In this document: positions 1 through 7,372 of the stretch, piece after piece
Layout: every line of letters begins with the position of its first letter
How positions within the stretch are numbered: the first letter of the stretch is position 1
Assembly (NCBI GenBank): GCA_910583765.1
Contig: CAJTYS010000037.1
Span: forward strand, 1-38,112
DNA length: 38,112 nucleotides
Direction of reading: 5' to 3'
Source of the DNA: an uncultured Eubacteriales bacterium
Lineage (GTDB): Bacteria > Bacillota > Clostridia > Peptostreptococcales > Anaerovoracaceae
Translations under genes and position numbers: made by a program
Notes under the pieces: generated by a model
What the model saw: only the letters and a program-made list of their open reading frames with translations
Told to the model about the DNA's origin: nothing
The model's database searches: none

Positions 1-31
1 CAGGTTTTACGCGACCTGCGCGTGCTTTTTT
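1..31 (+). terminator. 3' part of an intrinsic terminator cut by the window edge
   Basis: CAGGT (1-5) pairs with ACCTG (14-18), followed by CGCGTGC and six T. The left arm probably continues outside the window, so this ends transcription of an unseen upstream plus-strand gene. Confidence 0.55.
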
Positions 32-98
32 AATTATTCAACTGTCAAACTCCCGTGCTTTTTACAAATTCGAGGCCTCCTATTTTCATTTTGAACAC

Positions 99-126
99 TT
101 GAAGCATTGAGAAAACAATATATAAT
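99..126 (+). promoter_or_regulatory. sigma-A promoter for the class V PLP enzyme
   Basis: TTGAAG (99-104), a 16-bp spacer and a perfect TATAAT (121-126). The predicted start is near 133, about 40 nt before the ATG at 171. Confidence 0.65.
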
Positions 127-170
127 CAAGTTAAATCAACACTACAAGATCAATGAATGGAGGTATAAAT

Positions 171-1466
171 ATGAGTTTTAAATTTGACGTGGAAGCCATC
201 CGCAGGGAATTTCCCGCCTGCGGCCTTGAAATCAACGGAACCCCAATCGCCTATCTCGATGGACCGGGCGGCACCCAAGTTCCGCAAAGCGTGTTAGACG
301 CGATCACCGGGTACATGATCAATGACAATGCCAACGAAGATGGAAACTTTAGAGCCGGGTTAAAACAGAGAGACATTGAAATCGCCGCAAGGCAGGCAGG
401 CGCGGATTTCCTGGGCTGCGACGCGGAGGAAGTGGGCTACAACTGCTCTTCCACGCAAAATTGTTACAATTTGGCAATGAACATTTCCAAAGGCTTCAAA
501 CCAGGCGATGAAGTGATTATCTCGCAGATCGACCACCAGTGCAACATCGCCCCTTGGAGATCCCTTGAAAGATACGGATGCGCGATCAAAATGATCCGGC
601 TCGACCCTGTGACGCAGCTGCTGGATTTTGAAGACTTTTGCTCCAAACTTTCCGCCCGCACGAAAGTCGTCGCCATCAACTGGGCCTCCAACGGACTGGG
701 AACCATCACAGACGTGAAAAAGTTCATCGATGAAGCGCACAAGTTCGGCGCGTTCACAGTGGTTGACGCTGTTCACTATGCCGCGCACCTTCCAATTGAT
801 GTTAAGGCTATTGACACGGACGCGCTGCTCTGCTCCCCTTACAAGTGGTTCGGGCCGCACATGGGGCTCATCTATCTGAAGAAAGAGCATGTTGACGCCT
901 TGGATTTCAGCAACGCTAAGGCAGATGACATCGCTGAAGGCGCAAGGCAGTTTCACATGGGCACTCCGCAGTACGAACACCTCCGCGGATGCGAGGCGGC
1001 TGTGGATTTCATCGCTTCCATCGGCGAAAAACACATAGATGATTTCGCGGATCAGGTGAAGGGCCTGGAAGGCAGAAGGAAACAGGTTGTCGCAGGCATG
1101 CTGGCTATTGACGCTTATGAAGTTCCTCTAGGGAACAAACTCCGCAAGGGTCTGAGAAGAATCAAAGGCGTAAACGTTCACGGTCCCGCGGAAGGCGAAC
1201 CGAGAACGCCAACCGTAGTCTTCACCATGGACAATTATTCCAATGATTTCATATCGCGGGTCCTCGGGTCGAAGGCCATCAATTGCTGGAACGGAGATTT
1301 CTACGCAATCGAAGCCATCAAAGCCATTGGTCTCGCGGAAACAGGCGGCGTGGTTAGGCTAGGTCTCGCGCCTTACTGCACGGAAGGCGATATTGACAGA
1401 ACCCTCAGCACCATCGCCTCTATCGCGGCAGGTGAATACGATGGATATGTACCGGTCATAGATTGA
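171..1466 (+). CDS. Class V aminotransferase fold PLP enzyme (cysteine desulfurase-like, VC1184 type)
   Basis: A 431-residue PLP-dependent enzyme of the class V fold. The start at 171 is chosen because GGAGG at 159-163 lies 7 nt upstream; an in-frame ATG at 153 has no such site. The N-terminal AYLDGPGGTQVP motif, Asp199 in VVDAVHYAAH (contacts the PLP pyridine nitrogen) and Lys225 in SPYKWFG (Schiff-base lysine) are all visible. Length and motifs fit the cysteine-desulfurase-like subfamily first seen as VC1184, whose substrate is not settled. No Suf/Isc scaffold or thiolation gene lies beside it, so a role in Fe-S assembly cannot be claimed; a lyase or transaminase on another amino acid is equally possible. 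It is a single-gene unit with its own promoter and terminator. Confidence 0.85.
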   Translation: MSFKFDVEAIRREFPACGLEINGTPIAYLDGPGGTQVPQSVLDAITGYMINDNANEDGNFRAGLKQRDIEIAARQAGADFLGCDAEEVGYNCSSTQNCYNLAMNISKGFKPGDEVIISQIDHQCNIAPWRSLERYGCAIKMIRLDPVTQLLDFEDFCSKLSARTKVVAINWASNGLGTITDVKKFIDEAHKFGAFTVVDAVHYAAHLPIDVKAIDTDALLCSPYKWFGPHMGLIYLKKEHVDALDFSNAKADDIAEGARQFHMGTPQYEHLRGCEAAVDFIASIGEKHIDDFADQVKGLEGRRKQVVAGMLAIDAYEVPLGNKLRKGLRRIKGVNVHGPAEGEPRTPTVVFTMDNYSNDFISRVLGSKAINCWNGDFYAIEAIKAIGLAETGGVVRLGLAPYCTEGDIDRTLSTIASIAAGEYDGYVPVID

Positions 1467-1523
1467 TTTGTGGGGGCACGCTTTGTGGCCCCGCCTGGGC
1501 TGGCGGCATGCTCCACACGCTGA

Positions 1524-1566
1524 AAAGACGAGTGAATCGAAAGCCTTTCACTCGTCTTTGTTTTTT
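1524..1566. terminator. Shared terminator between convergent genes
   Basis: Perfect 13-bp stem (1524-1536 with 1547-1559) and a 10-nt loop. It is followed by GTTTTTT on the plus strand and by TTTTC on the minus strand. The T tract contains the TAA stop of the opposite gene, so one hairpin can serve both converging genes. Confidence 0.85.
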
Positions 1567-2899
1567 ATCTTTTGTTGGAGTTTCGCCAAATTTTTTGTTC
1601 CTCAGCCGCCTGAATCAGATCGTCCCTGAAATCAGGATGTGCGATGGAAATCAGCATTTCCGCCCTTTCCCAGGTAGCTCTGCCGGCCAAATTGATCACG
1701 CCGTGTTCCGTAGCGATGAAATACCCCTGGCTCCGGGGATCCGTGACAATATCACCGTTGAAACGAGGCAATATGCGGGAGTGGCGAATTCCGGCCTTAT
1801 CAACATATGAGGATGCCATGCATATGAACGCCTTGCCCCCTCTGCTCATAGAAGCGCCGGTTAGATAGTCCAACTGACCACCAGTACCGCTGATATGCCG
1901 AGTCCCCGCGCTTTCCGCACAGATCTGCCCATAAAGATCCACCGATATGCAGCTGTTGATGGATATCATGTCATCGAGCTGAGCGATCACGTCCGGCGCG
2001 TTCACATATTCCAGCGGGCAAATCATCAGCCCTGGGTTTTCATCTACCCATTCGTACAATTTTGTCGAGCCAAAGGCGATTCCGGTCACGCCTTTGTTTT
2101 TGTGAATCTTTTTCTTGCTGTTGGTAAGTTTGCCGGCTTCAAAAAGATCCACGTAAGCGTCCGAACAAAGCTCCGTGTGCATGCCCAGGTCTTTCAAGTC
2201 GGAATCCGCGAGCATTTTTCCGATCACATTAGGCATGGAGCCGATCCCCAGCTGGATCGTCGCGCCTGACGGGATGTATGACAGGATATGCTCGGCGATT
2301 TTCACGTCTTCTGCTGTTGCCGCATCCACTGGAAACTGTGGCAGGTCAGGATGCGCGCCTTCTACAATGTAATCCACCTGATCAATATGAATCGCTTCAT
2401 CGAATCCACCGTATATCTTCGGCAGTTTTTCATTGACTTCGATGATCACGATATCCGCCTTGTCTAGGATGCCTTTTGCCACGCCAGTCGAACAGGACAA
2501 GTTAAAATATCCGTGCTTGTCCATGGGAGTGGCGCATACCATAGCCACGTTGACTGTCAAAAAATGATAGTAATATGGCACCACATTACGAAATGCCATA
2601 GGAATGTAATTGCACAAGCCTTTGTCGCAAAGCTTGCGCTCGTAAGCCGAACAATGCCAACTATTATAAAAGAAATGCTCCCGCTCTGGGTCGCATTCCA
2701 CCGCCTGAATGGGACCGAAGATCAGATTACCTCTGATCTTCACGTCTTTCAGTTCCTCTTTTCGTTTTGCCAAGGCGGCATCCAGCAGCATGGGAAACCC
2801 CAGTGCCACCGAATAGTCTACCCAGTCTCCGCTCTTGACGCATTTCACCGCGTCTGCTGGTGTTCTCAACTTGTTTTTGTACTTGCTATAGATACTCAC
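1565..2899 (-). CDS. Acyl-CoA:acetate / 4-hydroxybutyrate CoA-transferase family protein
   Basis: A 444-residue member of the acetyl-CoA hydrolase/transferase family, close in length to clostridial 4-hydroxybutyrate and butyryl-CoA:acetate CoA-transferases (about 440 residues). Glu243 in MHTELCSD sits where AbfT-type enzymes carry the catalytic glutamate that forms the CoA thioester, and the glycine-rich GTGGQLDY motif (338-345) is intact. The enzyme would exchange CoA between a fermentation acyl-CoA and acetate in the cytoplasm. GTG start with AAGGAGG six nt upstream. That Shine-Dalgarno overlaps the stop codon of the 29-residue frame at 2911-3000, so translation is probably coupled. The acyl substrate cannot be decided from sequence; 4-hydroxybutyrate would link to the putrescine pathway 23 kb away, but this is only inference. 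Confidence 0.87.
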   Translation of the reverse strand: MSIYSKYKNKLRTPADAVKCVKSGDWVDYSVALGFPMLLDAALAKRKEELKDVKIRGNLIFGPIQAVECDPEREHFFYNSWHCSAYERKLCDKGLCNYIPMAFRNVVPYYYHFLTVNVAMVCATPMDKHGYFNLSCSTGVAKGILDKADIVIIEVNEKLPKIYGGFDEAIHIDQVDYIVEGAHPDLPQFPVDAATAEDVKIAEHILSYIPSGATIQLGIGSMPNVIGKMLADSDLKDLGMHTELCSDAYVDLFEAGKLTNSKKKIHKNKGVTGIAFGSTKLYEWVDENPGLMICPLEYVNAPDVIAQLDDMISINSCISVDLYGQICAESAGTRHISGTGGQLDYLTGASMSRGGKAFICMASSYVDKAGIRHSRILPRFNGDIVTDPRSQGYFIATEHGVINLAGRATWERAEMLISIAHPDFRDDLIQAAEEQKIWRNSNKR

Positions 2900-2910
2900 T
2901 AGACGCCTCC

Positions 2911-3000
2911 TTATTTCACTGCGTTCATTCTGCGTTTTATCGCTTTAATGTTCATTTCCGCAAAGGCCGGCTTTACATTTCCTGTCATTATTGTTTTCAT
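2911..3000 (-). CDS. 29-residue frame coupled to the CoA-transferase
   Basis: ATG at 3000 preceded by AAGGAG (3013-3008) with 7-nt spacing, ending in TAA at 2913-2911. The peptide begins MKTIMTGNVKPAFAEM and ends KAIKRRMNAVK; it is basic, has no membrane segment and is not recognised. Its stop codon lies inside the Shine-Dalgarno of the CoA-transferase, a layout typical of translational coupling. It could be a real small protein, a leader peptide, or the stub of a deleted gene. Confidence 0.55.
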   Translation of the reverse strand: MKTIMTGNVKPAFAEMNIKAIKRRMNAVK

Positions 3001-3055
3001 GAATATGCTCCTTACCTTTTTAACGATTCAAATAGCTCTGTACATTGTACCATAA

Positions 3056-3064
3056 ATTATAGCA
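3056..3064 (-). promoter_or_regulatory. Extended -10 promoter for the 29-residue frame and CoA-transferase
   Basis: Read on the minus strand: TG-C-TATAAT. No convincing -35 at 16-18 bp. Predicted start is about 50 nt before the small frame. Confidence 0.5.
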
Positions 3065-3179
3065 TAAATCCGAAGATCAAATACAGAATCGCTAACAACT
3101 CCCCTGTTAATTTCGTTGAAAGTCTCAAAAACAATAGAAAGTAAAAAGATAACCCCAGGCACATAGGAATGCTCAGCGC

Positions 3180-3216
3180 AAAAACAGAAGGGAAGCTATT
3201 TTCCTCTCCCCTTCTG
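3180..3216 (-). terminator. Terminator after the permease fragment
   Basis: CAGAAGGG (3185-3192) pairs with CCCTTCTG (3209-3216). On the minus strand the hairpin is followed by five T (3184-3180), ending transcripts that come from the truncated permease. Confidence 0.75.
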
Positions 3217-3274
3217 CTTCTTTGCCACAGCGCTGTACAATGTCATGCTGACTCAATTCAATTGTAATGATATT

Positions 3275-4280
3275 CTATGCGGCTTTCTCGTTTTCCAAAG
3301 GTTCCACTTTTTTCGAAACAATATATAACACAACACACCCGACTGCGCATACAATTGTTAATATGGTTAATCCTGTGGAAATGGCATTTACCAGAATTCC
3401 TACATCTACGTTTTCCAGCATGCCGTCAAAATAATCACCTGATCCATTTCCATCTTCGGTGCCCCAGCCTTCATACCACGGCGCAAAAAGGTTCATGATT
3501 ATATTCATGACAGTCATAATGAAGAGCAACAGCGCGATTCGCTTCGTGTCCCCGAAGGCGAGTCCTGCCCTTGGATTGGTAGGAAACGCTACGCTGTTTT
3601 TCTTTGTAAGTCCTCCGTACCGCCTTCTCCAGAACGTGTACAAAACCGGTCCCGAAAGGATGCCGACCATGCCGCCCAGGTAATAGTCGGAACCATTTAC
3701 TAAGAATGCGAACAGTGCTACGCAGATTGGCACGACGCAGAGCACGCACAGGAACCCGTAGCCGCCTGGGATCCTGAATTTGTATTCTTCTCTTGGAATC
3801 CTCTTTCTCAGCACCATGGCGGAAATATAGACCATGATGTAGGAAGCGGCCAGAAGCGCAGTGTCCAGAATGATGATGAATCCAAAAGGCACCATGCACA
3901 GCACCAGGCTGAAGATTCCGATGGACAGCACAGCTACATAAGGCACTCCATACTTCTTGTCGCATTTCACCATGACCGGTGGCGCCAGATGGTCATCTGC
4001 CAGGGAGAAAAAGCCTCGAGAGCCGGACGCGATGTAGGTGTTAAAGATGGAGCACTGAGCCAAGATGGCGACAATGACGAAGAACAGGCCAAAGCCCGCG
4101 CCCCAGAAGGTGGCGACCACATCGCCGTATCCGGTTCCTTCCCCGTCCGGCCCCCAGGTGGACCACATGCCGAGTGAGCCTAGACCTGCGACCGTAGGGA
4201 TGATGTACACGGCCATGATCAGCGGTATGGTGATCATGGTTCCTTTTGGAACACCAGCTGCTGAATATCGCTGCTGCTTC
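3275..4280 (-). pseudogene. 5'-truncated APC-superfamily amino acid permease
   Basis: About 330 residues matching the C-terminal two thirds of an APC-type amino acid permease: VPKGTMITIPLIMA onward, roughly eight hydrophobic segments, with the conserved SRGFFSLADDHLAPP loop and a hydrophilic tail ending in ENEKAA. Family members are about 450-500 residues with 12 segments; the first four or so, including the substrate-binding GxG of segment 1, are missing. Homology stops near 4260-4290, where the frame continues into unrelated sequence. No start codon with a ribosome site fits the join, so a product is unlikely to transport. Its terminator is intact. A complete permease of the same superfamily, but a different branch, is at 29328. 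Confidence 0.75.
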
Positions 4281-4540
4281 CAGCCGCACATCCACTTTTG
4301 TGGGACCCTTACCTGATTTGGCTTTCAAAAGCTTTAGAAAACCCACCCGTATCTCCTCTGCGAGAGGCCCTTTATCTCTATCCTGCCCATAGAAGATCTT
4401 GCGGTTTTTAGAAAGCTGACTCTGGTAAACGGAGGCCGCAATCTGTTCCCGGATCGTCTCAATAAAGCGGGTGCCGTTCATTCCTGGCAAGATCAGATCC
4501 ACCAAAACGATATCCGCAGGAGATTCAAATTTTACGGGCA
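4265..4540 (-). pseudogene. Fragment: receiver-like segment plus MpsC/DUF2294-like segment
   Basis: The translated stretch reads DIVLVDLILPGMNG, the phospho-acceptor strand of a response-regulator receiver, then after about 45 residues LLKAKSGKGPTKVDVRL, which resembles the GKGP motif of DUF2294/MpsC-type proteins. The receiver lacks its first half (acidic pair) and the MpsC-like part stops after a few residues, where permease sequence begins. The only available start is TTG without a ribosome site. I read this as a leftover between two deletion joints; the family assignment of the second part is tentative. Confidence 0.45.
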
Positions 4541-4553
4541 AAGGGTTCCTTAG

Positions 4554-4610
4554 ATTGGGCGGTTTATAAAATGTGATAAATTGGGCGGTTCACGGTTGTA
4601 AAAATGTGAT
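4554..4610. repeat. Two imperfect IS-end-like repeats
   Basis: ATTGGGCGGTT occurs at 4554-4564 and 4580-4590, each followed by AAAATGTGAT (4568-4577 and 4601-4610) at different spacing. This two-part repeated pattern recalls the multiple terminal repeats of IS21-family elements. No transposase is present, so it would be a residual end. The identification is inference. Confidence 0.4.
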
Positions 4611-4694
4611 TTTTGTATTAACATAATAGTGGTTACGCAGAATAAATCTTACTAAATCGCAGGTTTAGAATTTTTTGAACGAAAGGATTTTTCT

Positions 4695-6056
4695 ATGTAT
4701 CGTATCGCATTGGAAAAAATGAGACAGTGGCAGAGCCAAACAGATCGATATCCATTACTTGTTATGGGCGCGAGGCAAGTGGGGAAAACTTGGCTCATGA
4801 AAGAATTTGGCAGACTCTATTTTGAGGATGTGTGCTATGTCAATCTCGAAAACCCCGGAAGCATCGCCGATATTTTTTCTGGAACCATAAAGCCGGAGCG
4901 GATCATCGAATTGCTCTCGGCTTATCATGGCAAAAAAATCAAACCTGAAACAACGCTGATCATTTTTGATGAAATACAGGAAGTGCCCCGTGCTCTAACA
5001 TCGCTAAAATACTTCGCGGAAGGGGCCCCCGAATATTTCATTTGCTGCGCGGCTTCACTGCTTGGAGTCACTCTGCACCAAGAAACCTCGTTCCCTGTGG
5101 GAAAGGTGGATTTCATGACATTGACTCCCATGACCTTTTATGAATTCCTTTTGGCAAATGACGAATCCGCTTTGTTGGAATGGACAAAGCAGCATTATAA
5201 CGAACCTATGCCTGATATTTTCTCCGAAAAATATATGGATTACCTGAAAAAATACTTTATCATAGGCGGAATGCCTTCTGTTGTGAAAACCTGGATCAAT
5301 CATAAAGATTTCTCTGCGGTCAGAGTGGAACAAGAACGTTTACTGCTTTCCTATGAAAACGATTTTTCCAAACACGCTCCAGGAAAAACGATACCCAAAA
5401 TACACCACGTCTGGAATTCGATTCCTTCACAGTTGGCTAAAGAAAACAAAAAATTTGTTTATGGCCTGGCAAAAGAAGGAGCGAGAGCCCGTGAATACGA
5501 GGACGCTTTACTCTGGTTGAAAGACAGCGGGATCCTCCGTAAAGTCGGCCTAGTAAAAGGCGGGCGGCTCCCGCTGAAAGCCTATGAAGACTTGAAAGCG
5601 TTTAAGTTATATGTTTTGGACATCGGCCTGCTGTGCGCTATGTGCGAAATCGATGCGCAGCTCATCATTGAAGGTGACGCTTTGTTTAAAGAATACATGG
5701 GCACTTTGACTGAACAATTCGTGCTACAGGAAACACAGGCCACAGAAATTGCGAAAACCATTTATTATTGGAGTGAAAACGCGACCTCCGAAGTGGATTT
5801 TCTCTTTTCCTATCACAACAAAATTATTCCTGTGGAAGCAAAAGCTGGTCTTGTGGTGCATGCCCAAAGTCTGAAAGTTTTTCGGAAAAAGTACGAGCCG
5901 CAGATTTCTATACGCACATCCCTGCGGCCTTTCAGCCTTGACCATGGCCTAATTAACCTGCCACTCTATGAAATCTGGAATTTGGACAGCATATTAGCTG
6001 ATGTTGATTCCAACTCTAACCGCTGCAATAAGTCTTTTATGATGCCTTCGTCCTGA
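4695..6056 (+). CDS. AAA ATPase with C-terminal DUF4143 domain
   Basis: 453 residues. The N-terminal AAA_14 domain has Walker A GARQVGKT (25-32) and Walker B LIIFDE (88-93). The C-terminal DUF4143 region contains EVDFLF (366-371) and VEAKAG (380-385), the nuclease-like E/D...ExK pattern common at this end of the family. Length is normal (about 400-450). The start follows GAAAGGA. These single-gene proteins are frequent, often multicopy, in anaerobes and accessory regions; their function is unproven, with defence, toxin-like and DNA-repair roles all suggested. It stands alone, and its 3' end overlaps the convergent ORF6N gene by 91 bp. The last ~20 residues (SNSNRCNKSFMMPSS) are not typical family sequence and may come from read-through after an older stop was lost. 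Confidence 0.8.
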   Translation: MYRIALEKMRQWQSQTDRYPLLVMGARQVGKTWLMKEFGRLYFEDVCYVNLENPGSIADIFSGTIKPERIIELLSAYHGKKIKPETTLIIFDEIQEVPRALTSLKYFAEGAPEYFICCAASLLGVTLHQETSFPVGKVDFMTLTPMTFYEFLLANDESALLEWTKQHYNEPMPDIFSEKYMDYLKKYFIIGGMPSVVKTWINHKDFSAVRVEQERLLLSYENDFSKHAPGKTIPKIHHVWNSIPSQLAKENKKFVYGLAKEGARAREYEDALLWLKDSGILRKVGLVKGGRLPLKAYEDLKAFKLYVLDIGLLCAMCEIDAQLIIEGDALFKEYMGTLTEQFVLQETQATEIAKTIYYWSENATSEVDFLFSYHNKIIPVEAKAGLVVHAQSLKVFRKKYEPQISIRTSLRPFSLDHGLINLPLYEIWNLDSILADVDSNSNRCNKSFMMPSS

Positions 6057-7006
6057 ATCAGGTTGATCCCAAAGCATTTTTTGCCTGCGTCTTTAATGGA
6101 TGCTCCGATATGATAAACTGTTTTTTCGTCCAAAATCAAAAATCTATCGTGAAAGGCTTTGGTGTATTTTACCTCCAATTTGGGGTATTGGGCGTTGAAA
6201 CTCTTGACGTCAGCGTCAGTCAGCTTCGTTTGCTTCAACGTATAAACCACCGCTGAAACGCCATTCTTTTTCTTGGAAAGCAGATTCAGCGTGTTGATAT
6301 CCACATATCCGTCCACTAATATGACTTCCTTGTTTCCTCTTTGAATCAGATCGGCGATCAGGCTAAACGCGTCGTAAATTTGTCCATCAAAAAATATTTT
6401 TTGATTGGATTCCGCATGTTCGGATATGTAAGAAAACACTTGCTCAAATCGCTCGTCTGTTTCTGCTTGATAATTGATCTGGCGTGCCTCCATGGTATTT
6501 AACCGTTCATATAATAAAGAAGTATTCGCCATATACTTGCGCATTTCTATGAAAGTATCCATGATCTGTATGCTTGTGCGGACAGCGACTTCGCTTCTTA
6601 AAACCGCTGACAGCATGGCGATTCCTTGCTCTGTGAACGCAAAAGGCAATTTCCTTCGCCCGCCATATCCATTGTTTTCCCCGGAACTTGAAATCGCAAA
6701 TTGCGACTTCAAGTTTCCATATTCAGCAGCACTTGAAGTCACAAATTGTGACTTCAAGTGCTCATACTCGGCTTGAGTCAGTTGAAACCGAAATTTTTCT
6801 GGAAACCGTGCAAGGTTACGTTTTACTGCCTGATTTAGCCGCCTTGTTTCCACTTGATACAGCTGCGCTAAATCACTATCGATCATGACCTGTTGACCAC
6901 GGATCACATAGATCATATTTTTTATGTTAAGCTCACTCAACTCAATGTCCGCTGCTGTCAACTTTTCATTTTCTTTTTCCATATTTCTCTGTTCTATGTC
7001 AGCCAT
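5966..7006 (-). CDS. ORF6N-domain DNA-binding protein with PLD-like C-terminus
   Basis: A 346-residue protein. Residues ~17-160 form the ORF6N domain (IYVIRGQQVMIDSDLA, AFTEQGIAMLSAVLRSEVA), found in phage antirepressor/KilA-N type proteins. A short coiled stretch follows. The C-terminal half (VILVDGYVDINTL, KAFHDRFLILDEKTVYHIG) resembles phospholipase-D-like nuclease folds with one HxR-type motif. Start: ATG at 7006 with AGGA 4 nt upstream; an in-frame ATG at 7048 has no ribosome site. Two 15-residue repeats (HLKSQFVTSS / NLKSQFAISS) lie between the DNA-binding motif and AFTEQG and are encoded by palindromic DNA. Such genes are common singletons in Firmicutes and may be domesticated phage regulators. 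It has its own strong promoter. Confidence 0.82.
   Translation of the reverse strand: MADIEQRNMEKENEKLTAADIELSELNIKNMIYVIRGQQVMIDSDLAQLYQVETRRLNQAVKRNLARFPEKFRFQLTQAEYEHLKSQFVTSSAAEYGNLKSQFAISSSGENNGYGGRRKLPFAFTEQGIAMLSAVLRSEVAVRTSIQIMDTFIEMRKYMANTSLLYERLNTMEARQINYQAETDERFEQVFSYISEHAESNQKIFFDGQIYDAFSLIADLIQRGNKEVILVDGYVDINTLNLLSKKKNGVSAVVYTLKQTKLTDADVKSFNAQYPKLEVKYTKAFHDRFLILDEKTVYHIGASIKDAGKKCFGINLIQDEGIIKDLLQRLELESTSANMLSKFQIS
6685..6762. repeat. Two nested palindromes inside the ORF6N gene
   Basis: 6685-6715 is an inverted repeat of 15-bp arms around one central base with a single mismatch. 6728-6762 is a perfect inverted repeat of 17-bp arms around one base, core ACTTGAAGTCACAA. Their centres (6700, 6745) are 45 bp apart, so the unit repeats in frame as 15 codons. 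Confidence 0.9.
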
Positions 7007-7160
7007 CTCTTCCTTAAATGCTCCCGCATTCCTCCTTGTTCCATTCATCGGACAAGAAATCTATTGATTTACTTTCATCACCTTTCAAAAATGTAGTCCA
7101 TATGTACCATGTGCCTCGTAGGATATGGTATTATCCCCCTTTATATATAATTTTTGGTAT

Positions 7161-7188
7161 ATTATAGCATATCGGCCGCCATTGTCAA
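7161..7188 (-). promoter_or_regulatory. Near-consensus sigma-A promoter for the ORF6N gene
   Basis: On the minus strand: TTGACA (7188-7183), 16-bp spacer, TATAAT (7166-7161). Both boxes are perfect. The untranslated leader would be about 145 nt. The remainder of the AT-rich gap 7049-7372 holds only this promoter and the terminator at 7233-7265. Confidence 0.8.
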
Positions 7189-7232
7189 TACATTTTGTAA
7201 TATTTTACTATTACAAAATACTACCCACATAC

Positions 7233-7265
7233 AAAAGGAAAGCGCCTACTAAACAGACGCTTTCC
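7233..7265 (-). terminator. Terminator of the secreted thioredoxin-fold protein gene
   Basis: GGAAAGCG (7237-7244) pairs with CGCTTTCC (7258-7265), and the stem extends inward through wobble pairs. On the minus strand TTTT follows (7236-7233). Confidence 0.65.
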
Positions 7266-7372
7266 TCTATATTATTTCATTTTTTCTTCGCCGCCTATGA
7301 AATTTGTCATTTCTTCGATCTGTTCTAACAGGAGCAGGGCAAGCGCAATCTTCTTCTCATAATTCCAGAACG

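Noticed and set aside
360..1034. Long minus-strand open frame opposite the class V PLP gene
   Set aside because: Antisense shadow of a well-supported gene; no ribosome site and no recognisable domain.
4041..4264. Continuation of the receiver-like frame through the permease
   Set aside because: Past about 4265 this frame is only the out-of-frame reading of permease DNA.
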